Made by a program: the position numbers and the translations under genes. Shown piece by piece: positions 13,583 through 20,763 of a DNA stretch of 25,037 nt. The notes under the pieces are model-generated. The model ran no database searches, had not been told where the DNA came from, and was given only the letters and a program-made list of their open reading frames with translations. The stretch is from IMG/VR virus record IMGVR_UViG_3300047356_000517, positions 1 through 25,037 of that record; one strand, written 5' to 3'. Source of the DNA: a virus. The first letter of the stretch is position 1. Each line of letters begins with the position of its first letter.

Positions 13583-15033
13583 TTACTTGGGGAATAAGTG
13601 CAAATAGTCACGATGCTGCCTTAGCAGTATTCAATGATGACGGTTTAGAGTTTGCTAGTCACTCGGAACGATTCAGTGGTATTAAGAATGATGCACATTT
13701 GAATAGTAAATTAATTAATTACGCAAGACAATATGGAGAACCAGATGAAGTTATTTGGTATGAAAGACCCTTTAGAAAAACTCTTAGACAGTTACGAGCA
13801 GGGCAAGGATGGAATTATAGTGAAAACAATATTAAGCGTTACCTATCAAATTATGGCATTCATACTCCTATTAAGTATACTAGCCATCATCATAGTCACG
13901 CTGCCGCTGGTTATTACACTTCTTCTTTTACTGATGCCACTATCATATGTATTGATAGCATTGGAGAATTTGAAACGTTAACTGTTTGGGAAGGTAAAGG
14001 TAGCAAACTTAAAAAAGTATACAGTCAAGGATACCCACATAGTATAGGGCTATGGTATAGCGCAATGACACAACGCATTGGACTAAAGCCACAAGAAGAT
14101 GAATACATTCTTATGGGTATGGCTGCATACGGCAACCCAGAAAAATATTGGTGGGACTTATATGAAATGTTTCGCAGTGTAGACGGTGCAAAGATTAAGT
14201 TCGAACACAACTTACACAAAGGATGTCAGTGGTGGAAGCCTGAATTAACTACTGAACAAGATATGTTTGACATAGCAGCCTCTACACAAAAAGCATATGA
14301 GTTTTTATTTGAACAAGTATTAACTTGGGCAAAAGAAAATACTAAAAGTAGAAATGTAGTTCTTATGGGCGGCTGTGCATTAAACTGTTCAGCTAATCAC
14401 CTAGCCTATAAGTATTTTGATGACGTATGGATTATGCCTAACCCAGGCGATGCTGGATCAGCTATCGGTGCTGTACTAGCACATAAAAAAGAACATATGG
14501 AGATGCCACACGCATATACAGGGTATAACATAGAAGGAGATTATCCAGTTGAAGAAGCAGTCAGCGAACTTAAGAAAACGGGAATCGTGGGTGTTGCGAA
14601 TGGTAGGGCGGAGTTTGGCCCTAGGGCTTTTGGTAATCGTAGCCTACTTGCTGATCCCCGTGGTAAAGACATCAAGCGTCGAGTCAATGACATTAAACAA
14701 CGACAACAATTTAGACCCTTTGCACCAGTGGTGCTCTACGAACACGCAAGTGAACATTTCGAAGGACATTTCAATAGTTATATGCAGTTTACCGCCAAGT
14801 GCAAACATCCAGACTTGTATCCTGCCATCACCCACGTGGATGGAACAAGCAGAGTACAAGTGGTTGGACCAGATGACAGCGGCATACGAAGATTGCTAGA
14901 GGCCTGGTATGAAGCTACAGGTTGTCCAATGTTATTAAACACTTCGCTCAATATCAAGGGTAAACCGATGGTAAATGACTTGACAGATGCACAAGAGTTT
15001 GCTAAAATGTATAATGTAAAGGTAGTATCATAA
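13579..15033 (+). CDS. Carbamoyltransferase, NodU/CmcH/TobZ family
   Basis: The 484-aa enzyme begins ITWGISANSHDAALAVF, the ASKHA/Kae1-like ATP-binding start of NodU-type O-carbamoyltransferases. It keeps the metal-binding SHHHSHAAAGYY segment, MGMAAYG, LMGGCALNC and NPGDAGSAIGA, and in the C-terminal YrdC-like region ANGRAEFGPRAFGNRSLL and LLNTSLN. These enzymes transfer carbamoyl from carbamoyl phosphate, through carbamoyl-adenylate, to hydroxyl groups of sugars or antibiotics. Related genes occur in T4-like marine phages and probably modify a surface sugar or a DNA base. Length is slightly short compared with NodU (about 560 aa). It is coupled to DUF1289 (ATGA) and to the next oxygenase gene (TAATG). 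Confidence 0.88.
   Translation: MITWGISANSHDAALAVFNDDGLEFASHSERFSGIKNDAHLNSKLINYARQYGEPDEVIWYERPFRKTLRQLRAGQGWNYSENNIKRYLSNYGIHTPIKYTSHHHSHAAAGYYTSSFTDATIICIDSIGEFETLTVWEGKGSKLKKVYSQGYPHSIGLWYSAMTQRIGLKPQEDEYILMGMAAYGNPEKYWWDLYEMFRSVDGAKIKFEHNLHKGCQWWKPELTTEQDMFDIAASTQKAYEFLFEQVLTWAKENTKSRNVVLMGGCALNCSANHLAYKYFDDVWIMPNPGDAGSAIGAVLAHKKEHMEMPHAYTGYNIEGDYPVEEAVSELKKTGIVGVANGRAEFGPRAFGNRSLLADPRGKDIKRRVNDIKQRQQFRPFAPVVLYEHASEHFEGHFNSYMQFTAKCKHPDLYPAITHVDGTSRVQVVGPDDSGIRRLLEAWYEATGCPMLLNTSLNIKGKPMVNDLTDAQEFAKMYNVKVVS
14980..15008 (+). promoter_or_regulatory. Possible internal promoter ahead of the 15033 oxygenase gene
   Basis: TTGACA (14980-14985), a 17-nt spacer and TAAAAT (15003-15008), an 11/12 match inside the carbamoyltransferase end. 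The next gene starts 24 nt further on, consistent with a short leader. It could be chance in AT-rich coding sequence. Confidence 0.35.
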
Positions 15034-15668
15034 TGATGAATGTAGCACAAATATTTCCAAGATTAATTGGCATTGTTAATTTCCAACAGAATATGGATGA
15101 CATTAACAATCAATTAGAACAAGTTAAGTCTCGCGGAGCAATTAGTGAAAAGTATGATAAAGAATGGGGCACGTGGAGTGAAGATACATACGTACTTGAT
15201 CAACCACAGTTTTCAGATTTTAAAAAACAATTACTCTATCACGCAAATGCATATTTTGAAAACGTTCTTTGTTATAAGCCTAGTGACTTACAAATGACAC
15301 AGAGTTGGGTAAATGTTAAATCTCCTGGACAACATCATTGGCCGCATAAGCATCCTAATAGCGTTGTTAGTGGCACGTACTATTGGCAAGATGATATTGT
15401 ACCGTTAGTATTTACAGATGATAGCGAAAGCAACTTTCATATAGAACACGACCAAGATAAGTTACAGGAATTTGATATAGCACAAAAAATGATGAACTGC
15501 TATGTTCAAAAAAATACATTAGTATTGTTTGAATCAAACTTAATGCACGGAGTTGGTCCTAATAATGGAGATAAGGATCGATATAGTTTAGCATTTAATA
15601 TGTTCCCTGCTAAACTTGGAAATAAAGAAGTACTATCCGAACTTAACATAACGCAATTAAAAAAGTGA
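15033..15668 (+). CDS. 2OG-Fe(II) oxygenase of the phage PF13759 type
   Basis: A 211-aa protein with the layout of the putative 2OG-Fe(II) oxygenase family often found in T4-like marine phages: an N-terminal FPRLIGIVNF strand, QSWVNVKSPGQHHWPHKHPN, SGTYYWQDD, a later LVLFESNLMHGVGPN with the distal His, and DRYSLAFNMFPA with the basic 2OG-binding Arg. The proximal ligands are likely in HKHPNS. Its substrate is unknown. The start is within TAATGATG, so either 15033 or 15036 may be used; the first overlaps the upstream stop by one base. Confidence 0.8.
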   Translation: MMNVAQIFPRLIGIVNFQQNMDDINNQLEQVKSRGAISEKYDKEWGTWSEDTYVLDQPQFSDFKKQLLYHANAYFENVLCYKPSDLQMTQSWVNVKSPGQHHWPHKHPNSVVSGTYYWQDDIVPLVFTDDSESNFHIEHDQDKLQEFDIAQKMMNCYVQKNTLVLFESNLMHGVGPNNGDKDRYSLAFNMFPAKLGNKEVLSELNITQLKK

Positions 15669-15679
15669 ATATATACTAG

Positions 15680-17113
15680 ATGAGCACAAGACAAAACACA
15701 GACTATGGTTATGATATACAGAAAGTGTATCTAGAGATGATGCTATCAGACGCTGAGAGCTTTGTACGCTGTCAGGCTGTGTTTGATCCAAATAGTTTTG
15801 ACAGAAGACTACAGGCACCAGCAGAGTTTCTTAACAACTATGTTATGGAACACAATGCATTGCCTACACTTGATATGATTAATGCAGCAACTGATGTTAA
15901 ATTAAAAGAAGTAGGTGAACTGCAAGAGAATCATTATGATTGGTTACTTGCAGAGTTTGAAACGTTTAGTAAACACAAAGCATTAGAAGCGGCAATCCTA
16001 AAGAGTGCTGACTTGTTAGAGAATGGCGACTATGGGCAGTGTGAAGACTTAGTCAAGAAGGCTGTACAGATTGGTTTGCAAAAAGACTTAGGTACAGACT
16101 ACTATGCTGATCCAAGAGCAAGACTAGAAGGCATCAAGAGTACAAATGGACAGGTAAGCACAGGCTGGCCAGCTATGGACAAGAAACTATTTGGTGGCTT
16201 TAACAGAGGCGAGCTGAATATCTTTGCAGGTGGCTCGGGTGCAGGTAAGAGTTTGTTCCTTGCTAACATTGGTGTTAACATGGCCGAGAAAGGCTTGAAC
16301 GTGATCTACTTGACACTAGAGCTTGCAGAGAGTCTAGTTAGTATGAGACTTGATAGTATGACTACTGGCATTCCAAGTCGTGATGTTTTTAAGAGCATTG
16401 ATGACGTTGAGATGAAGGTTAAGATTATTGGTAAGAAGTCAGGTGCGTTCCAAGTTAAGTATATGCCATCGGGCAAGACAGCAAACGATGTACGTAGTTA
16501 CATTAAAGAGTATGAGATTAAAACAGGCAAGAAGGTAGACGTACTACTGATTGACTACTTGGACTTGTTGATGCCAGCAAGCACAAAGGTAAGTGCAGAG
16601 AACTTGTTTATCAAAGACAAGTATGTATCGGAAGAGTTACGTAACCTAGCAATGGAATTGAACACAGTGTTTGTTACAGCGGCACAGTTGAACCGTGGTG
16701 CTGTTGAAGAAATTGAATTTGATCACTCGCACATTAGTGGTGGACTTAGTAAGATTCAAACAGCGGATAACGTGTTTGGTATCTTTACAAGTAGAGCTAT
16801 GCGTGAACGTGGACGTTATCAGCTACAGCTAATGAAGACACGTAATAGTAGTGGCGTAGGACAAAAGATTGATCTAGGCTTTAACTTAGACACACTACGC
16901 ATTGAAGACTTAGGCGAGGATGAAGACGATGGGTATAACAGTGCGCCACAAGGTGGAGCAAGTGTACTCGATAACATTAAACGTGGCGGTGGTGCTACTA
17001 AAACAGAAGTTAAAGAAAATCCATCAGACGGTGCAGCCGTTGGTAAAGTACGTGCAGAAACTGACAGTACAAAATTAAGACAGTTTTTAAATAATTTGGA
17101 AGGAGATGAATAG
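15680..17113 (+). CDS. Replicative DNA helicase, DnaB/gp41-like
   Basis: A 477-aa RecA-fold hexameric helicase close in length to T4 gp41 (475 aa). The N-terminal region (1-140) is helical, as in the primase-interacting collar. Walker A is GGSGAGKS (184-191), followed by VIYLTLELAESLVSMRLD (motif H1a), LLIDYLDLLMP (Walker B), VTAAQLNRG (H3) and GGLSKIQTADNVFGI with the RYQLQLMKTRNSSGVG region (H4 and the arginine finger). It unwinds DNA 5' to 3' at the fork and would work with the primase at 12266. The start ATG at 15680 has no clear Shine-Dalgarno sequence; a TATACT lies 2 nt upstream but has no partner -35 box. Confidence 0.93.
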   Translation: MSTRQNTDYGYDIQKVYLEMMLSDAESFVRCQAVFDPNSFDRRLQAPAEFLNNYVMEHNALPTLDMINAATDVKLKEVGELQENHYDWLLAEFETFSKHKALEAAILKSADLLENGDYGQCEDLVKKAVQIGLQKDLGTDYYADPRARLEGIKSTNGQVSTGWPAMDKKLFGGFNRGELNIFAGGSGAGKSLFLANIGVNMAEKGLNVIYLTLELAESLVSMRLDSMTTGIPSRDVFKSIDDVEMKVKIIGKKSGAFQVKYMPSGKTANDVRSYIKEYEIKTGKKVDVLLIDYLDLLMPASTKVSAENLFIKDKYVSEELRNLAMELNTVFVTAAQLNRGAVEEIEFDHSHISGGLSKIQTADNVFGIFTSRAMRERGRYQLQLMKTRNSSGVGQKIDLGFNLDTLRIEDLGEDEDDGYNSAPQGGASVLDNIKRGGGATKTEVKENPSDGAAVGKVRAETDSTKLRQFLNNLEGDE

Positions 17114-17115
17114 TC

Positions 17116-17541
17116 TTGTTATTAAAGTTAGAATCCCACATTGTAAAAGATGTTATCGAAGATGATCCTGTACGCCCGCACATTAGCGCAAAATGGCGCA
17201 CAAGCAGTAACAGAGAAGTATATGGACTATATGCCGATGAGAGCTTTGAAGACCTACGAGCGGTCATCTGTGTAGCATACACAGACGAAGTACCTACGTG
17301 TGAACGTGATATGCAATGGGTCGGAACAGACATTGCAATCTTCTATACTGTATGGAGTTATGATCGCGGGGCAGGTAGAGAGATTGTATTTGAAGTTGCA
17401 AATCATATTAAACAAAAACATCCAGATGTAAAAAGATTTATTACCCTAAGCCCTTTAACAGAGATGGCTAAAAACTTTCATTTAAAAAATGGTGCAAAAT
17501 TTTTACGAAAACATATGGATTGTCAAAATTTTGAATATTAG
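17116..17541 (+). CDS. GNAT/malonyl-CoA-decarboxylase-like protein
   Basis: A 141-aa protein that starts with TTG 8 nt after AGGAGAT (17101-17107) at the end of the helicase gene. The C-terminal half reads FYTVWSYDRGAGREIVFEVA, then RFITLSPLTEMAKNFHLKNGAKF, which resembles the acetyl-CoA-binding core and the FHLxNGA end of malonyl-CoA decarboxylase and GNAT acetyltransferase folds. Similar small proteins occur, as I recall, in T4-like marine phages without known activity. The classical Q/R-x-x-G-x-G/A pyrophosphate loop is represented only by DRGAGRE. It may bind a CoA or acyl ligand; the reaction is unknown. Confidence 0.65.
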   Translation: MLLKLESHIVKDVIEDDPVRPHISAKWRTSSNREVYGLYADESFEDLRAVICVAYTDEVPTCERDMQWVGTDIAIFYTVWSYDRGAGREIVFEVANHIKQKHPDVKRFITLSPLTEMAKNFHLKNGAKFLRKHMDCQNFEY

Positions 17542-17548
17542 TTAAATA
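17542..17548 (+). promoter_or_regulatory. Possible late promoter motif
   Basis: TTAAATA followed by C lies just after the stop of the upstream gene and 18 nt before the TTG start at 17567, upstream of a good AAGGA. It matches the TAAATA core of T4-type late promoters; such AT-rich words also occur by chance. Confidence 0.35.
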
Positions 17549-17566
17549 CATAATAAGGATTTAACT

Positions 17567-18064
17567 TTGGAACTATATAAACCATTTCAATTATTTACGC
17601 AAGACGAGTGCAATGAACTAATTCATTTAGCACAACAGAGTCCTGAGAAAAATGGAAAAGCTGGTGGCAACTATAATCCCGGTGTTCGAAATAATAAAGT
17701 ATTTTGGATTGATTACAGTAATGCAGATTACATTCAACATCAAATGACAGAGTTATTAGACGAGTACCCAGTTACTTGGTTAGAAAAACCAATACAAGTA
17801 TCTAAGTATGACCAAGGTGAATTCTATCACTGGCACAAAGATCAATTAATTAATAGTCGTACTAGTTCTAGATTATTAACATTAACGTGTACATTACAAC
17901 ACGCACCGGGCGGATTATTTGAAACCCGTGATCATTCTTTTAATTTAAATGCCGGAGAAGCAGTTATTATTCCTAGTGATATTGATCATCGAGCATTGCC
18001 TCCAGTTAGTGGAATTCGATGGGCATTAACTGCTTGGGGTATGGGTGCTAATCCAAACCTATAG
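17567..18064 (+). CDS. 2OG-Fe(II) oxygenase, prolyl-hydroxylase type
   Basis: A 165-aa enzyme starting with TTG 7 nt after AAGGA (17555-17559). The motif SKYDQGEFYHWHKDQ gives the canonical H-x-D iron ligands, followed by LTLTCTLQHAPGGLFE, then NAGEAVIIPSDIDHRALPP with the distal His, and GIRWALTAW with the Arg that binds 2-oxoglutarate. It is related to PiuC/PKHD-type and phage prolyl-hydroxylase-like proteins. It is the most intact of the three oxygenases in the window. It converges with the small minus-strand gene (17-nt overlap). The substrate is unknown; virion protein or host protein hydroxylation is possible. Confidence 0.85.
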   Translation: MELYKPFQLFTQDECNELIHLAQQSPEKNGKAGGNYNPGVRNNKVFWIDYSNADYIQHQMTELLDEYPVTWLEKPIQVSKYDQGEFYHWHKDQLINSRTSSRLLTLTCTLQHAPGGLFETRDHSFNLNAGEAVIIPSDIDHRALPPVSGIRWALTAWGMGANPNL

Positions 18065-18311
18065 GAACTAAAAACTTTCCTTCGTGTTCGGTTTGTAAAT
18101 GAATCATTGGCACCCAGTCAGTAGTTCCGTTTGCAGTTCTTTCATTAAGACTATATGCAAATTCAATTGCACGAGTTTTTGCTTCAGTTAAATCGTGACA
18201 TCGTTTACGCTTTTCTACTTCACGAGTAATAATATGTTCTTGTATTTGATTTTTTGTTTTACTAAATGCTTCAATAACATAATACGGATGAAATCGTCTT
18301 GGATCTGGCAT
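18048..18311 (-). CDS. Small TDWVP-motif phage protein (copy 1)
   Basis: An 87-aa protein encoded on the minus strand, with AAGGAG just upstream of its ATG. The sequence is helical and basic in the middle (TREVEKRKRCHD), followed by AIEFAYSLNERTANGTTDWVPMI. The last segment is shared with the plus-strand protein at 22395 (FAQQMN...GATDWVPKI), so the two are paralogues. Their positions, just before and within the fibre-like block, suggest a role linked to the fibres, such as a chaperone or assembly factor, but nothing in the sequence shows this directly. A CTAAATA motif on the minus strand (18328-18334) lies upstream, so it is probably a late gene. Confidence 0.75.
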   Translation of the reverse strand: MPDPRRFHPYYVIEAFSKTKNQIQEHIITREVEKRKRCHDLTEAKTRAIEFAYSLNERTANGTTDWVPMIHLQTEHEGKFLVPIGLD

Positions 18312-18327
18312 AGGTTCTCCTTTCTGT

Positions 18328-18334
18328 TATTTAG
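18328..18334 (-). promoter_or_regulatory. Late promoter motif for the minus-strand gene (half of a divergent pair)
   Basis: Read on the minus strand this is CTAAATA, upstream of the AAGGAG and ATG of the gene ending at 18311. With the plus-strand CTAAATA at 18338-18344 it forms a perfect 7-bp inverted repeat with a 3-nt spacer. Confidence 0.5.
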
Positions 18335-18337
18335 TGG

Positions 18338-18344
18338 CTAAATA
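18338..18344 (+). promoter_or_regulatory. Late promoter motif for the fibre operon (half of a divergent pair)
   Basis: CTAAATA followed by CT, 20 nt before the ATG at 18365, with AAAGGA at 18350-18355 between them. It resembles the T4 late TATAAATA box with the first bases changed, and mirrors the minus-strand copy. Confidence 0.5.
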
Positions 18345-18364
18345 CTAGCAAAGGAATATTTTTT

Positions 18365-20005
18365 ATGCCGATACCAGTACGAAGTATACGATTACAAAAG
18401 AGATCATCTCAAAGTCTTGACACCTTGTCGGGTGCAGCTGGAGAAATTTTCTTTGATGCTGATCGTGGAACACTTAGATTATACACAGCTAATCAAGCTG
18501 AAAACATTATACTTGCAGATAGAGCGTGGGTGGCTGCTAATACGTTTAGCGGAGATTATAATAGTCTTACTAACATTCCTCCAAGTGCAGTTACTGATGT
18601 TAATCAACTTGCTGATAGTAGTAATTTATTTTTCGATAAAGATTATAATAGCTTAGACAATTTGCCTAACTTAGATGATCTAGTCACTGATATAAGCACT
18701 ATTGGTGTTATCGGCGATGTAAATATTAGTGGTGTACCTGAGAACGGACAGTTACTAGTTTGGGACGGTAGCATTTGGGTCAATCAAACTGTTGACGGTT
18801 TTGCAGATACAAATACTACGTATACTGTAAATGCAGGTGCAACTGCGGCAGGTGTAGAAGTTTTACTTACTGATGACCAAGCAGTTTCAACTACAGTTCA
18901 ATTTAATGAAGGCACAGGCATTGGATTAGCAATAACAGATACCAATCAAATTACTATTACTAACGATGCAACTTATGCTGTAGGCGATTTAAGTAATGTA
19001 ACTGTTTCTAATCCAGCTGAAGGAAATACTTTAATTTATAGTTCGGGTAGTTGGATTAATTCTCCTCCAACAGGTGGATTAAGTGCAGACGATATTTCAG
19101 TTACAACAGAAGCAGAATCAGGCGGAGGTTCACTATCATATAACGAAGGAACGTTTACATTTGCTCCTGCAGATTTATCAGGAGCATTGCAGTTAACCTC
19201 GCTTAGTGTAACTTCTGATGCTGCACAAGCCGGCGGTGCGTTAACCTATGATGATAGTACTGGAGAATTTACGTTTAGGCCAGCTAACTTATCTGGCTAT
19301 GCTCAACTATCACAGTTTTCAGTAACAACTGATGGGACACCATCAGGGGGCGGCTCACTAAGTTATAATAGTAGCAGTGGCGAATTTACATTTGTACCAG
19401 CAGATACCGGAGGCGGTGGAGGCGGCGGAGAGGTAGTTTCAGATACTAGTCCTGAACTTGGCGGCGACTTAGATTTAAACAATTATAATATAGGAGGCAC
19501 CGGAGATATTAATATTACTGGCACTGGCACGTTTACAGGACAAGTTAGTGCAGATAGTTTTTCAAGTTCAGCTACAGGTGCTCCTAGTATTACAAGTGCA
19601 AGCACAATTACACTAGACGCACCAGACGGTGTTGTTATAGAAAGTGTTAGTAGAATATCTGAACTTATGTCTAATGACGGAACAGCAGTTTCAGGTACCA
19701 GAACATTTGATACTAGTATATCGCCTATAGAATATATTACAGGTATAACTGCTAATATCACAGTTAACTTTACAAACGTACCAACTACAAATGATGTTTC
19801 ACATTCGTTCTCAGTAGTAATTGACCAGGGTGCTACGGCATTTATTATTAGTGCTATTCAAATAGCAGGTGCGGTACAAACAATATTATGGGCAGACGGT
19901 TCTGCCCCTAGCGGTACAAACAGCGGAACAGATGTCTTTACGTTTACACTATTAAGAAGATCTTCTACCTGGACAGTATTAGGAAGTGCAACGAGTTATT
20001 CATAA
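18365..20005 (+). CDS. Repeat-containing tail-fibre-like virion protein
   Basis: A 546-aa protein rich in Ser, Thr, Gly, Asn and Asp with almost no Lys, typical of trimeric phage fibres. The N-terminus (PIPVRSIRLQKRSS, then GEIFFDADRGTLRLYTA) looks like an attachment domain; two DYNSL repeats follow. Residues about 244-350 hold three tandem repeats of 36-38 aa, each of the form SVTT...GGSLSYN...GEFTFxPAD (starts near 244, 280 and 318). A run of seven glycines forms a hinge before a beta-rich C-terminal region. It is the first gene of the fibre block, follows a divergent late promoter, and its stop overlaps the next start (TAATG). The receptor it binds is unknown. Confidence 0.8.
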   Translation: MPIPVRSIRLQKRSSQSLDTLSGAAGEIFFDADRGTLRLYTANQAENIILADRAWVAANTFSGDYNSLTNIPPSAVTDVNQLADSSNLFFDKDYNSLDNLPNLDDLVTDISTIGVIGDVNISGVPENGQLLVWDGSIWVNQTVDGFADTNTTYTVNAGATAAGVEVLLTDDQAVSTTVQFNEGTGIGLAITDTNQITITNDATYAVGDLSNVTVSNPAEGNTLIYSSGSWINSPPTGGLSADDISVTTEAESGGGSLSYNEGTFTFAPADLSGALQLTSLSVTSDAAQAGGALTYDDSTGEFTFRPANLSGYAQLSQFSVTTDGTPSGGGSLSYNSSSGEFTFVPADTGGGGGGGEVVSDTSPELGGDLDLNNYNIGGTGDINITGTGTFTGQVSADSFSSSATGAPSITSASTITLDAPDGVVIESVSRISELMSNDGTAVSGTRTFDTSISPIEYITGITANITVNFTNVPTTNDVSHSFSVVIDQGATAFIISAIQIAGAVQTILWADGSAPSGTNSGTDVFTFTLLRRSSTWTVLGSATSYS

Positions 20006-20763
20006 TGCCTAGATTAGCCACAGCAACAAGAGACAGTTACAACTATAGAGATCAGTTAGATCGACCAAATCAATTTTACATTGACGGTGTACGTGCAGTA
20101 CCAAGTGACGGAGCTGGTTTAAATACCGATTATCTTTTGTTCGGCAGAAACCCGGGTATGGAAACCACATTAGGCGGCGGCAATAATCCTCTGCAAGTTG
20201 AAATTTGGTTTAATCCAGACCCAGTGTGTTTTTCAACAGCTGAACATAGACATCTAGTTTATTCTTGTGGTGCCATATCTTCAACTGCTCAAGCGGATCA
20301 TCGTGCAGTTGTACTAGTTGTAGGACAAAACGGCATCGGAAGTACAATAGCACAAGTTGGCCGTAGAGATGGAACAGGTGGCGGCAACTGGAGTAGCAGT
20401 AATTTTAATGTATTAATAACCCCAGGAGGCTGGCATTATTTTAAAGCTGTATATGACCTTAGCGGCGGTTATACTGCTTGGTTATATGATTATACAACAG
20501 CTACTTGGAAATTGAATAGCTCTAATACCACATACGTTACCGGAACCTACGATGGAATTAATATAGGCAATGTTGTAGGAACTTGGGGCAATGAAATGTT
20601 ATTTTCAAACGGCGGCAGCAGACCTTTTGTAGGCGGCATATCCTGTTTTAGGCTGGCTAATACATCAAATGATGGCGTAAATCCTAACACATCGGGTATT
20701 CCTACGTATACACCTGCTAACGTTGGCACAAACGCATTAATTGGATTTATAGGACCTAGCTAA
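20005..20763 (+). CDS. LamG/concanavalin-like virion adhesin
   Basis: A 252-aa protein; the N-terminus is short and the rest fits a laminin-G/concanavalin-like beta sandwich: LQVEIWFNPD, HLVYSCGAI, VVLVVGQNG, WHYFKAVYDLSGGYTAWLYD, and the closing GGISCFRLAN strand. Such domains bind carbohydrates and are common in phage tail fibres and adhesins. No signal peptide is present, which fits a virion part rather than a secreted protein. It is coupled by TAATG overlaps to the fibre gene before and the protease gene after it, so the three are probably built into the same structure. Confidence 0.7.
   Translation: MPRLATATRDSYNYRDQLDRPNQFYIDGVRAVPSDGAGLNTDYLLFGRNPGMETTLGGGNNPLQVEIWFNPDPVCFSTAEHRHLVYSCGAISSTAQADHRAVVLVVGQNGIGSTIAQVGRRDGTGGGNWSSSNFNVLITPGGWHYFKAVYDLSGGYTAWLYDYTTATWKLNSSNTTYVTGTYDGINIGNVVGTWGNEMLFSNGGSRPFVGGISCFRLANTSNDGVNPNTSGIPTYTPANVGTNALIGFIGPS

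Noticed and set aside
13733-13981. An 82-codon frame inside the carbamoyltransferase gene that would encode a very hydrophobic, holin-like protein.
   Set aside because: No ribosome binding site precedes it, and the carbamoyltransferase frame shows ordinary codon use across the stretch, so there is no sign of dual constraint.
14618-14627. GCCCTAGGGC palindrome followed by TTTT, resembling a terminator.
   Set aside because: The palindrome has no loop and only four T residues, and it encodes the invariant GPRAFG motif, so it is coding sequence.
14549-14899. A 116-codon frame in the 3' part of the carbamoyltransferase gene.
   Set aside because: The main frame carries the conserved GPRAFGNRS and LLNTSLN motifs here, and the alternative has no ribosome binding site at its start.
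15672-15677. TATACT 2 nt before the helicase start codon.
   Set aside because: No -35 box lies 16-18 nt upstream and the spacing to ATG differs from the three consistent promoters.
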